Assembly: GCA_016748015.1 (NCBI GenBank) | Contig: JAAOMT010000151.1 | Location: 1-64,000, forward strand | From: Geosiphon pyriformis | Lineage: Eukaryota > Glomeromycota > Glomeromycetes > Archaeosporales > Geosiphonaceae | Direction of reading: 5' to 3' | DNA length: 64,000 nucleotides | Shown: positions 21,011-32,310 of the stretch, one piece after another | Layout of the letters: every line of letters begins with the position of its first letter | How positions within the stretch are numbered: the stretch's first letter is position 1 | The notes under the pieces: model-generated | Told to the model about the DNA's origin: nothing | Database searches by the model: none | The model's input: the letters and a program-made list of their open reading frames with translations, nothing else | Made by a program: the position numbers and the translations under genes

Positions 21011-23248
21011 ATGCAAAGAAGTACAAGTGTAGAGACTATTGTCAGTAAATACCAAGTGGAAGAGAAAATAACTTCCACTGCTGAAGGAGAAGACATCAAC
21101 GTTAATCCACAAAATTTATTGACTGTAGAAACTACCAGACCTATTACACCTCCATTTAGATTTGAAACCACCAATAGACCATTTGGAAGTGTAAACACAA
21201 GTAGTGGAGACAATACACCCTTTAGAATAGCCAAAACATCAAAAAGAACAGCTTCACACAGGAAAGCAGCAGATTTTTCTCTGATAACAGCTAACAGATT
21301 GGAGGAAAAGGCCAACAAAAAATACAGACACATTGGAGGATTAAGCGTAAAAGGGCTAACTGAGAAATTCACCCAAATTTCTGAAAAAAACTTACCTGAA
21401 ACCACATCTGTTCGAACTGATACCTTTGTCTTACAGCCAATGTTCAACAAAGGAGGAAATAGCAACAAATTTCAAATAGAAGCTTGGACTGGTGAAAAGG
21501 AAGCTTCAAAGTCCCTGAAAAAAATGGATGGAACATCCAAAGTGCCTAAAGAAGACAGAAACAGAGCTGCACAAATAGAAGCAGCTCTGAAAAAGTGCAA
21601 TCCTGATATTTTGGACAGGATCAACAGAGGAAAGTCTGCATTAGAGAATGAAAAACAAATGGACAATTCATTTGATGCAAACAAAGATAAACCTAATGCA
21701 GAGGATGTCACAGAAGACATGGAAGAATCTGAATCAAGCCTATCAAGCAGAATGGCTAGTCCAAGTCCAGAACAATACAGTAGTAAATTGCTTGGCAAAA
21801 AACCCATGTCTGTGGAAGCAAACCAGGAGGAAGAATGGCGAACAGTGGTCCATGGAACCAAAAGACATGTACTTTTTGTACAAGTGTTGGATATACCTGA
21901 GAAAATCATGGGAAAAAAAGTGGGGTGGATCTATGATCTCTTGGAAGATGTTAATTACTTCTTGGGAGCTGTAATGGCTAGAAACCAAGAAATCAGAGTG
22001 GATTTTTCCCAAGTGGCTGGAAGAGACCAAGCCAGAGAAATTCTGGCAAATAATGAAATTGAATCATTTTTGATGGCTACTGATGGCATTAACATCCAAA
22101 TGACTGGTCAGAAAAAAGTCCTAGTAAGAGATATCCCCTTGGGCATCTTTGACAGAGAGGTGGGGGCTGCTATGAAAGAATTTGGTAAGGTCAAAAAAAT
22201 TCAAATCAGAGTGGCTGGCAAATGGCAATTAGCAGTGGTTGAGTATAGCAACCAAGAGGAAGCAACAAAAGCTGTAGATCAATGGTTGACCATGGTCAGA
22301 AAGGATGCGGTCAGAATTTATCTGATGATTGGAACCCAAAAGATCATTGAGCAGAGAAAAACTTGGGAAGCTAAATTGGTGGGCCTACCACAGAACTGTA
22401 CTGCTTACTATTTGAGCACTACCTTGGATCAAATCAGTGTCCAATTCTGCTTCATCTCAAGAACTAGTAAAAATTACACAAGGATGGGCTGTGCTTATGT
22501 GGAATTTGACAATGAAGCCAGCCGCAACAATGCCACTAAAAAACCCTTGGTAATCGGTGACACACTGGTCTACTGGGTGCCTACTGATGCTAAAGAGTGC
22601 CACTTCTATTACCAGGTAGGACATTTGGTCTCAAAATGTCCAATCCTGCATAAGAAAAAAGAAGGGGATACCAAGAAAGTTACCAACAATATCAGGTTGG
22701 CAAAACTGTATGTTAAGAAGAATGTTCCAGAGGAGAACATCAAAGCCTTTGGTGGAAGATCATATGCTGATATAGCTGCACTCAGACTGCCCCATAACCG
22801 GAACAACAACAATCCAAATAATACTCAGAAACCTGGTCCACAAGTGAACAATAGAGAAGAACAATCAAAAAAAGGAGATAACCAACCATGGAAGAGTGAA
22901 ATTGATGAACTAAGACAGCAGGTCAATGAAATGGTGAAACTGCTGAATGCAGTTGCTGCCAAACTTGGAGTGACAATAGAAAAAGGTGAAAAAGTAATAA
23001 TTACTCAACAGCCAAGTAACACCTCAGAAGAAAAAAAAGTGGTAGAAATAGGGTTACCAAACCAAAGTACTATGTTGAAATCTACCCCAGCAGAAAAAAA
23101 GGAGACATACAACCCAGAATTGGAAATCAAAGAAATTAAAAAAACTTTGGAACCCATTCTGGAGTTACTGAAGCAAGTGAAAAAACAGAGTAGCTGGAGC
23201 AGTTCTACTGCTGGAGAATCTAAATCTATGGAAACAGATGATGTGTAG
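21011..23248 (+). CDS. LINE ORF1 protein (RRM-like, degenerate CCHC)
   Basis: This is the nucleic-acid-binding ORF1 protein of the LINE, 745 residues from ATG 21011. The frame is open back to a TAA at 20939, and an in-frame GTG at 20972 may be a mutated older start (ATG to GTG). Residues 1-250 are Thr/Ser/Glu-rich and look disordered. An RRM-like fold is likely at about 360-440 (VLVRDIPLG ... QLAVVEYSN). A second RRM-like segment follows (MGCAYVEFDN). A zinc knuckle at about residue 530 has lost its second Cys (CHFYYQVGHLVSKC, Cys to Tyr). The C-terminus has a short coiled-coil candidate (IDELRQQVNEMVKLL). It is the longest intact ORF of the window. Confidence 0.85.
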   Translation: MQRSTSVETIVSKYQVEEKITSTAEGEDINVNPQNLLTVETTRPITPPFRFETTNRPFGSVNTSSGDNTPFRIAKTSKRTASHRKAADFSLITANRLEEKANKKYRHIGGLSVKGLTEKFTQISEKNLPETTSVRTDTFVLQPMFNKGGNSNKFQIEAWTGEKEASKSLKKMDGTSKVPKEDRNRAAQIEAALKKCNPDILDRINRGKSALENEKQMDNSFDANKDKPNAEDVTEDMEESESSLSSRMASPSPEQYSSKLLGKKPMSVEANQEEEWRTVVHGTKRHVLFVQVLDIPEKIMGKKVGWIYDLLEDVNYFLGAVMARNQEIRVDFSQVAGRDQAREILANNEIESFLMATDGINIQMTGQKKVLVRDIPLGIFDREVGAAMKEFGKVKKIQIRVAGKWQLAVVEYSNQEEATKAVDQWLTMVRKDAVRIYLMIGTQKIIEQRKTWEAKLVGLPQNCTAYYLSTTLDQISVQFCFISRTSKNYTRMGCAYVEFDNEASRNNATKKPLVIGDTLVYWVPTDAKECHFYYQVGHLVSKCPILHKKKEGDTKKVTNNIRLAKLYVKKNVPEENIKAFGGRSYADIAALRLPHNRNNNNPNNTQKPGPQVNNREEQSKKGDNQPWKSEIDELRQQVNEMVKLLNAVAAKLGVTIEKGEKVIITQQPSNTSEEKKVVEIGLPNQSTMLKSTPAEKKETYNPELEIKEIKKTLEPILELLKQVKKQSSWSSSTAGESKSMETDDV

Positions 23249-26200
23249 CACACCTAATTCCAACATAGAACAGAACTACTCCAATAACAACACTTGGAAA
23301 ATTGGTACTGTTAATGTTAGGGAACTTAATAATCTTGGTAAAGCTGAAGAGGTGCTATGATGGGTTATAGAGGAACAATTTGATTTTGTGATTGTTATGG
23401 AAACCAAAATGACTCCAACAAAAGAAAAGGGTGTATTTTTTGGTTTTAATGAATATCATGCCTTTTGGGAATCAAGTACAGAGAAACAAATGGGAACTGG
23501 TGTTGATATACTGGTTAAAAAATGTTGGATACACCATGTAGAAACAATCAGGGGGTTTCATGGGAGATTGTTGCATTTGGGGTTGAAATTTAGAGAAAGA
23601 ATCAATGTGCACATAATAGAACTGTACATGCCTGCTTCCAAATCGCTTACTGAGAGAGCAGTAGCTAAAAAAATTAGGAAACTTTTGGGAGACATTGTAC
23701 AGAACAAAGAAATTATCATAGTAGCAGGCGATTTGAATGAAGATCTGTCATCCAAGTTACTTGAGGAAACATATACTACAAATAAGGCCAAAGCTTGTCC
23801 AACCACCACAACATTACAACATATGAATTTGGTAGATACACATGGGGCATATGCAACAAACAATCCAGAAAAGACATGGGCATCAAATGGTGTACAAAGA
23901 AAATTGGACTATGTGTTTACTAATGCAGTCACAGCCTCACTGGTCACAAACATTGGGGTGATTGATGTTAATGAATCCTTTAGCACAGATCACAAAGCAG
24001 TGGTAACAATCATCCGATCTGATAGAATCTTGGCAGGCACTAAAAAATCTAGATCTGGAAGAAAGAAGTGTAGCACAACTATGATTGATGTTAAAAAGGC
24101 ATCTGGAGTTCAATGGGAAATCTATGCTAAAGAAACTGATCGACTAACAGATGAAGCACAAAGAAAATCAATAAATAACAGCAATGATGATCTAAACCAG
24201 ATGTGGCTTATAATCAAGGAGACTGTGTTACAAGCTTGTTAAGATTGTTACTGATATAATCAAACAATTAAGAGTAAACAATGCAGATATGCATGATAAC
24301 AATGTTATGCAGTTGTTGGCCAAATGGAAACAGCTGAAACCTGAGGCAGTTAATGCATATCTGATGACTCTTCCAAAGAATAAGCTAATTGTGAAACTGC
24401 TCAATATTAAGAAAGAATACAGATCAATGCTGTGAGCTAGGATCAGGTTACAACAGCAGAGACAGATAGTGGACAATATCATTAGGAGACAACAAAACTT
24501 TGATCTAAACAAAGGAGCTATAATCAAAAGCATCATGAACAGAAAAAGACAAAGGATTGTACTAGACCATGTAATTGAAAAAGGCGAATTTCATGATGAT
24601 TCTGATGAAATTAAAAAACTAGTAAACAAAAAAGCCCAAAGATAGACCAGGACAAGAAGCATTAAGCCTGACCTATGGAAAAGTTGGGAACACAGATTTG
24701 AACCGATCGAAAGCATTCCAGACCATGCCTTTGATGGTGTAATAGATGAATTAACAAATGAGGAATTTGAACACATATTGAGCCACACACCCCATAACAA
24801 AGCTCCTGGCCCATCAGGCATTCAAGCTGAACTCTGGAGGAAGGCTGGGTCTAATACCAAGTCTAAACTGAAAACGTTGCTCAATGCTTGCATTAGAGCA
24901 GCAAATATGCCTGAGGAGTGGAGAGTAGCACAAGTCATACTGATTCCAAAGCCAAAAGAATGGGGTGGCAATATTGACATCACCAGGCCGATCACACTCA
25001 TTGAAAGCACCAGAAAAATCTTAACAAAGATTTTAACTGTAAGAATATCAAAAGCATGTGAACTCCACAATGTCCTAAAAGGTTACAATACTTCAGTATT
25101 AAAGAATACCTCCACAGCAGTGTCTATTCATGTGATTAATGCTGTAGCTGAACATGCAAGAGAATTTGATAAAGAGGCTTGGTTTACATTTCAGGACATG
25201 AAAAAGGCATATGATTTAGTGAGATGGAAACCCATGGAAGCTGCACTAAAGAGGATTAAGATGAACAATAGGTTTACTGAGCTGTTTGGCTTGATGCACA
25301 ACAATAGAAGTAACAGGATAATAACTGAATTTGGGCTAAGTGACAAATATCAAGTACAGGATGGACTGGATCAGGGGGAAACAAGCTCACCCATTATGTA
25401 GAGAATTTTCTACGACCCCTTACTGTGTAAAGTAAAACAAGCCAATTATAGTCAGGAATACAAACTGACAGCAGCATGGAAAAAGTGAGATAATCAAGTG
25501 GATACACAATCTCTGTTGGTGTCAGTGAATCACCTTGCCTTCATCAATGACACAGTGTGGATAGCTAACTCAAGACAAAAAATGCAAAGTATTTTGGACA
25601 CAGCCAGCTCCTTTTTTAGAATGGTAGATATTGAGATCAACTTAGATAAGACTGAGACAATGGTGGTCAGACCCTCCAAAGGGAGATCTTCAATGGTGGA
25701 GCCATTAAAATTTGGTCCAGACAAACAAATCTTGAAATTGTTGGATCCATCTACATGTACCCAATATCTGGGAGTATGGATCAGAGCAGATGGTAAAAAT
25801 GAAACTGTTCTAAAAATGATAGGATCTGACATTGAAGCAGTGTGTGCAGTCATTAGGAAAAAACACATAACTGAGAAACAGGCCATCTACATTTTTAACA
25901 GTGTACTCAGTCCAGCTATTGAATTCAGGTCTCAGTTGACTCATATTCTTAATAGCTGGGCTAGAAAATAGACTTCAAAGATTTCGACCACTGTAAAGAA
26001 AAAAGCAAAACTCTCAGTAGACTTCCCAGCCAGTGCCATGCATCACTCATCCTTGTATAACTTGTTCAAAATTGATGATATACAAGCAAAAAGCAAGATC
26101 ACAGATTTGTTAATTAGATTAAACAGTGCTGATATTGCTGGAATGGCTACAAAAATCAGACTAGCCAACTTGCAGGCACAGAGATAGTCAGCTCATAGTA

Positions 26201-28090
26201 TACTTGAATATCTCACCAATGAATGATCCAAGCCAGGGGTTAATCTTATAGCAAACATTATACAGATGATGGAAAAAAGAGACATCTCATTTAAGAGCAA
26301 TGGTAACACACATGGGATACTTGAATCTTCAAGACCACAGATGTATTTAATTGAGTCTATCTTACCTTCAAATGAAACCTACATTAAAGTTAGAAGCTTA
26401 CTGAGAAAGAAAAACATGCTGTACTTGCATCAGATACAGAACAATGATGAGTCGTTGATAACATGGATGGAAGTACAGACAAAGCAATAGTGGTAGAATT
26501 CCCAAATGGTTTAAGATTTTAGAATCTATAATCATTATGGATGAGTACAGAAACATTGATGTAGCACAATGTGAGACATTGGGTATGCACATACTGACTA
26601 ACCAAATACCAGATGAGTTAGAAACAATGCAAAGAGACACTATTTATATCTATATCCCTGACACTTTACTATTACAATGGAAGTGTGTATGAGAGAAGTT
26701 AAAACTCAGGAAAGAGATAGAAATATCAACAGATGGCTCACTGGTAAAAGCTGGTTCTGAGGAAGCAAGAGGAGCAGCCGCTTTCATAACACATGGGATA
26801 GAGGCTGAATTTGGTATAGCAATTGATGGAACATTGTCATCAACAAAAGTGGAGGTAAAGGCTGTATTGCTAGCTTTGGAAGCAGTGCCTTACAGATGTA
26901 AACTAACAATAAACACAGATAGTCAAGCGGTGATGGCAACAGCTCAAAGATGGTTGTCCAAAGATTATCCCCTATCTATCAGAAATCAGCTCAAAACCCC
27001 AAACTGGTGCACATGGAATGCAATCAGAGCTATAATAAGGGAAAAAAGGATTGACCTCAGCATGAACAAAGTGGCTGCACATGCTGGTATACTCGAAAAT
27101 GAGAAGGCTGACAAACTGGCCAAAGGATCTACTGCTTTTGATACAATGAGGTAGGCCTACAATGCTAAGGAGGCTGCATACATTCCCATTTGTGGAGGAG
27201 TTGAATTGGATCTAAACATCAGGCATTTTCTGAACAAACAGGCTAGGCTTCAATCAGCTTTAGACTGGATAGGCAATAACAAAGTTCAAGAGACAATAGG
27301 ATCTTTAGACCAAGATATAGACTGGATATGTACAACCAAGATTTGGAACTGGGATGGTAAAATGTCATCAGGCTTCACCTCAGCTAGTTCTTCAGCAATG
27401 CGCATATTTATTATGAAATCATTTCACAACATGCTGCCAACAGCAGAGGTGCTATACAACAGACGTCCTCATGTATACTTGAATAATCTTTGCAAGACAT
27501 GTCATAGGGAAGTGGAAACCAACCGGCACTTTTGGGAATGCTCTTTGAATACCCAAAAGGGCAAAACACTGATTGATGATGTTAAAAATAAGTGGATACA
27601 GTGTCTTTCAGAGGCTGTGAGGTGGGGATGCGAAGCCCAAAACAATGATGAGAAGATTGTACTGTCTAATAAATACATCAGGTCAGCGTCTAATGTAGAT
27701 CTGCTATGTAAAGGACTGGTCAATAAGCAATTTGGATGGATCAATACTTTTTCTGATATTGACCTGAGGACTAGCAATAAAGTATTGATTAAGGTGTGTA
27801 AATAGGCAGTTACTTAAGCAAGGAATAGATTGTGGAGAGAATGTTGCAAACTGCAAACTGAATGGGAAAAAACAATGGGTATTGATAATAGGGTCAAGAG
27901 AAATCCAACTGGTGGCTCCAATATAGATAGCATTTCAAAGAATAGTGGTAAAGTTAGTGATGAATTCATAGTCAAAGTAGGCGATGTTTACACACAGTGT
28001 AATGGTATACTGACTGATGTTTTTTGTGGTAGGAGTACTATGTATGATAGTGTAATACCCCATAGAGTTTTTGGTTATACTAGCGTGTAG
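23238..28090 (+). pseudogene. LINE ORF2: endonuclease-RT-RNase H-CCHC
   Basis: This is the LINE enzyme for target-primed reverse transcription. It starts at ATG 23238 inside the end of ORF1. The APE endonuclease has Glu in VMETK, GDLNED, LDYVFTN and FSTDHKAVV. RT motifs are MKKAYDLVRW and QGETSSPIM, with the active site FIND at 25540-25551 where FxDD is expected. RNase H has STDGS, a Glu helix, NTDSQAV and AHAGILENEKAD (26700-27150). A CX2CX8HX4C finger lies at about 27488-27540. Breaks include TGA 23358, a frameshift/stop at 24240 from a ~73-bp deletion, TAG 25399, TGA near 25489 and stops near 27803 and 27815. Beyond these the frame continues to 28090. Confidence 0.88.
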
Positions 28091-28236
28091 TTAGGCATAA
28101 CCACTTAGTGGTTAGCCACATCTTGTAATTTAGATTATTGGGTGAGTTGGCTTTATGAAAAAGTCATGCTTTGTAAGTGTGGCTAAACTAATAAAAGACT
28201 AGCGTGGCTACACATTAACAAAAAAAAAAAAAAAAA

Positions 28237-29361
28237 TTGATGGGCAGCAATCCAAATGTGGATTTGATGATTCAGATATTCAAAATTAGGGGGCTGTTGT
28301 TCAAAGGTTGTTGAGTATAAAAGTTGATTAATGCTGTTGTTTCTTTCTTCAAAGTTGTCTTTAAAATAAGCTTGGTCAAAGTAATAGGTTGTATAAGCTG
28401 TGTAGGTTTTAGCTGAATGCTTGTTCAGGAACCAGTTTCAAAATTCTTGGAATTGTCTACTGGATTGATCTTTAATGGGAAAGCAAATCAAGCAGGAGGG
28501 CAAAAGATTGAGTTTAATAAAGTCTAGATCATTTTTGTTGTGTGCTTTAAAGTGTTCTTCTAATTGTTGTGGTAGGTATGAATAATCACCCATACAATAG
28601 GAAACAAAGTGGATTTTGACAACCTCACAGGAAGCACCACTTTTATGTTATGGGTTGGAGTAACAAGCTAACGGATAGCAAGGAAAAACAGGATTGTAGA
28701 GTGATGAAATAAATCAAAGAAATTTCAACTTCAAAGAGCAAATTAAATAAGTATGGATTCAATATGTGAGATCAGTCTCATAAAATATCTCAGTCACTAT
28801 ACTTTTCAAAAGATAACTGGGAATCTGAAGGTAGAGGAATAGTCCATACTGTCAACAAATAATCATGCTTGGTATAATTCTATGTCTCATATCAGCACTT
28901 TTAGAATTCAATATTAGGTATTAAATGTACTCTTCAGTCATGTTTTATTCAATAATCTTCAAATGCTGCAATTATACATTTCAGGAAAAGAGTAAGAAAT
29001 AACCAACAAGTGATTTTTTATCCCAAAATGTTCAGATACTTGAAGGTAAGGAAAGGGAAATTAGCAATAAGAGAATGATTGAGATGAAAGTTATTATTTT
29101 TATTTATTTGACTTTCTTGATTTTTGACATGTTTTTTTACAGCTAAAAGATTCATTACTTATATAGCTATCAAAAGTGGTCAATGATCAGATTAATGGTT
29201 AGGTCAATAATCAGGTCAATAATCAAGTTAATGATCAAGTCAACAGTCAGGTCATTGATCAGGTCAATGATCATTTTCTAAAAATAGAGTGGCTAATTTA
29301 TATGACATCAGTGGCTAATACATGTGATAATTAATAAAAAGTATAAGTTTCAACCATAACA
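28237..29361 (-). mobile_element. Gypsy element D, 5' part only
   Basis: On the minus strand: 5' LTR (28646-29361, 716 bp, TGTTA...TAACA), primer site (28623-28639, TGGTGCTTCCTGTGAGG) and the first ~115 codons of gag. The element stops abruptly at the LINE poly(A) at 28236. The LTR flank is HAL-like ORF1. Confidence 0.88.
28646..29361 (-). repeat. 5' LTR of element D
   Basis: A complete family-1 LTR with U3 repeats (about 29189-29275) and the conserved TATA region. It is followed at 29362 by ATAACATC of the HAL ORF1. Confidence 0.9.
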
Positions 29362-30452
29362 ATAACATCAAAGATGTTATCATAAACTGAAAAGTTTTTA
29401 TTATCATCATCATCATCATTATTAACATCATTAACCATGTCATCATTATCTGATCCATCCTCCAAGCAGGCCTGTTCACATTTTTTCTCAAGGCATGTCA
29501 TTCTTTTCTGCATCATGATGGCAACAGCAGCCAAGTCTTTATTTTGCTTAGCTAACCCATCCACACATTCCTTAACTGATACATCCACAGCAGATGGAGT
29601 AGACAGCAATTTGGTAACCAATGCAACCAAAGCACTAACAGATTCAACTAAGAATTTTATCAACACAGATAGTTCACTAAGATGGGATTCCAGAGAAGCC
29701 AATCTAGATTCAACAGCAGAATTGAGAGCAAAAGAGACAGCAGACAACATGGGTGTCACAGTTTTGGGAGGACCACCAAGATCCAAGTCCATATTAGCAG
29801 CAGCAGCACCAGGAGGAACCACAAAACAGCAGCCTTGGCATAAGATTTAGATCCAACAAATGAAAGTTTGAGATTTTTGGGGCCACCAAAGATGTTGAAA
29901 GGGAGTTTGGATGAAAAAGGAGGTAACTTCCTACAGTCCACAGCCAAATAATTCAAGTCTTAACACCTGTAGCAGTGGCGACATCCACCAGATGCAACAA
30001 CCATGCAAGGTACCAGTTTTTGACACAGCAACATTCAGAGATTCCAAAGAATCAAAGATAACCACAGCAAAGCATTAACATTGGTAAGATTCAGGGGAGC
30101 AAGGAATGAAACATGTATGGCCACCAACTTGGGAGACCAAATCACTTATCTCAAAGGCAGTACAGCCAAATGAAAGATTGACCAACTTAGCTTCAAATGC
30201 ATCTCTTGAGGAGATAACCTCCTTTTGGTTGGCAATGGGAAGAATTCTAATACTATCTTTTTTGACCAATACAGACCAGTTAGAGAGAGCAGCAGCAGCC
30301 GAAAAAATGTCTTTAAAATTAACCACAGCATATTGCCATAAGCCAGCAGGCTTCAACTGACAAGAAAGGGGAAGAAACAGAGGCCACACCAGAAGACTGT
30401 GCAATCTTAAGAGTAGTCAAAAAAACCTCATCACTGATGGCCACTTTGGTAG
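29362..30452 (-). pseudogene. HAL-like ORF1, C-terminal part (H5a)
   Basis: The middle and C-terminal ORF1 of a HAL-like element on the minus strand: RRM-like half, the zinc-knuckle region, the Ser/Leu/Val-rich region and the acidic tail (stretch of Asp/Asn at 29400). It is cut by D at 29361 and by C at 30452. The 5' half continues at 37678, so C is an insertion in this copy. Frames are broken by small indels, e.g. near 30355 where part of the RRM region is lost. Confidence 0.8.
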
Positions 30453-31040
30453 TGTTACAGGTTGGAGTAACAAGCTAACAGATAGCAAGGAAGAACAGGA
30501 TTGTAGGGTGATAAAATAAATCAAAGAGAATTCAACTTCAAAGAGCAAATTGAATGAATATGGATTCAATGTGTGAGATCAGTCTTATAAAATATCTCAG
30601 TTGCTATACTTTTCAAAGATAACCAGGGGATCTGAAGATAGAGAGATAGTCCATACTGTCAACAAATGATCATGTTTGGTATAATTCTATGCCTCATGTT
30701 CAAATGCTGCAATTACATGTTTCAGAAAAAGGATAGATAAATGCCAATAAGTAGTCTTTTATTTTTAAAATGTTCAGATACTTGAAGGTAGGGAAAGGAA
30801 AATTAGCAATAAGAGAAGGATTGTTATTTTATTTCTTTATTTCTTTGATTCTTACATGCTTTTCTACAGCTAAGAGATTCATCACTTATATAACTATCAA
30901 AAGTGGTCAATAATCAGGTCAACAGTCAGGTCATTGATCAGGTCAATGATTATTTTCTAAAAATAGAGTGGCTAATTTATGTGACATCAGTGGCTAATAC
31001 ATGTGATAATTAATAAGAAGTATAAGTTTCAACCATAACA
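30453..31040 (-). repeat. 3' LTR of element C
   Basis: 588 bp, shorter than its partner because of an internal deletion of part of U5/R and few U3 repeats. The ends are TGTTA...TAACA. Confidence 0.88.
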
Positions 31041-32269
31041 TCATCCTCTTCAAAGAGATTGAGCTCTGGCAAAATCAAGCTATTTATGGTGTAATCTATT
31101 GGAAGGGTTTTATCTAACTCAAAGCTAACTAGTTTGTTGAAGTCTTTTGTGGATAAGGTATATAACACTTAAGGCAAAATGAGTTTTGTATCCAAGAAAC
31201 CAAATCTTTATATTAGAGTTTTGGCTCTTCTAGCAATAGTTAAAACTCTTGGGACATCTAACTGTATTGTTACAGTTGAGACCTATACTTCTTATTAATT
31301 ATCACCATTGAGCTGATCATTGACCTGATCATTGACCACTTTTGATAGCTATATAAGCAATGAATCTCTTAGCTGTAGAAAAGCATGTAATAACAAGCAT
31401 CTGAATAATCAACAATAAATAAAATAACAACTTTTATCTCAATTTTTCTCTTATTGCTAATTTCCCTTTTCATATCTTCAAGTATCTGAACATCCTAAAG
31501 ATAAAAGATTACTTGTTGGCCTTTTTCTGATGTATATAATTGTAGCATTTGAAGATTATTTGAATAAATGTGACTGAAAAGCACAAGTTGATACCTGATA
31601 TTGAATTCTAAGAGTGCCAACGTGAGGCATAGAATTATACTAGTGGTGATCAATTGTTGACAGTACAGACTATTCCTCTACCTTCAGATTCCCCAGTTAC
31701 CTTTGAAAAGAATAGTAACTGAGATATTTTATGAGACTGATCTTGCACATTAAATCCATACTCATTCAATTTGCTCTTTAAAATTGAATTCCCTTTTGAT
31801 TATTTCCATCACCCTACAATCCTGTTTTCTCTTGCTATCCATTAGCTTGTTACTCTAACCCGTAACAGTATAATGCCCAAAATTTCTGTCTGTATCTCTG
31901 AAGTTGTTTTCTTTATAAGTTTCATATCCTCTATGATTTCACCAAAGTGACTATAGAGTTCTAATTGCCTTCCATATGACAAGTTTTTTCTATAAGTAAG
32001 ATTTCTTGGAGTGTTTTTCCAATTGTGTTAGAAGGTAGGAGTATAGCTGCTGTTATACTTTCCAACAGATATTTATCTATTTTACTACCAATTCTTTCAT
32101 TTCTGGTAGTAGTTTTCTTTGGTCTAATAACAGTATGTGTTTCACTGTTATTAGTTATGGTGGTTTGTTTTCTAATGGTCAGAATAGCATTTGGATAGTT
32201 TTTGATTCAATATTCATGAAGAGTATAGAAGGCATTTTGAATGTTTTGATCCAAAAAATAATTGTTCAT
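31010..32269 (-). pseudogene. Post-integrase accessory ORF of element C, split by a solo LTR
   Basis: The same unknown protein as at 560-1216. It starts at the conserved ATG (32269), ends at the LTR-encoded TAA (31010-31012) and is interrupted by the 600-bp solo LTR at 31268-31867. Further stops and indels are present. Confidence 0.7.
31268..31867 (+). repeat. Solo family-1 LTR with 4-bp target duplication
   Basis: A complete LTR (TGTTACAG...TAACA) in the opposite orientation to its host. It is flanked by GTAT at 31264-31267 and 31868-31871. The uninterrupted sequence is seen in A (near 825), so this is a genuine insertion later reduced by LTR-LTR recombination. Confidence 0.9.
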
Positions 32270-32310
32270 GTCGATTGAAGATACCTCTGTTTTGGGAATG
32301 GTGCATTTAT

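Larger units (their letters stand above)
20868..28236 (+). mobile_element. Near full-length LINE (non-LTR retrotransposon)
   Basis: The element is about 7.4 kb: a short 5' UTR, ORF1 (21011-23248), ORF2 overlapping ORF1 by 11 nt (23238-28090), a ~130-bp 3' UTR and a 17-nt poly(A) at 28220-28236. Domain order APE endonuclease, RT, RNase H, CCHC resembles fungal Tad/I-like LINEs. It is inactive: ORF2 has several stops, a 73-bp deletion and an altered RT active site. No target duplication was found. Confidence 0.88.
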
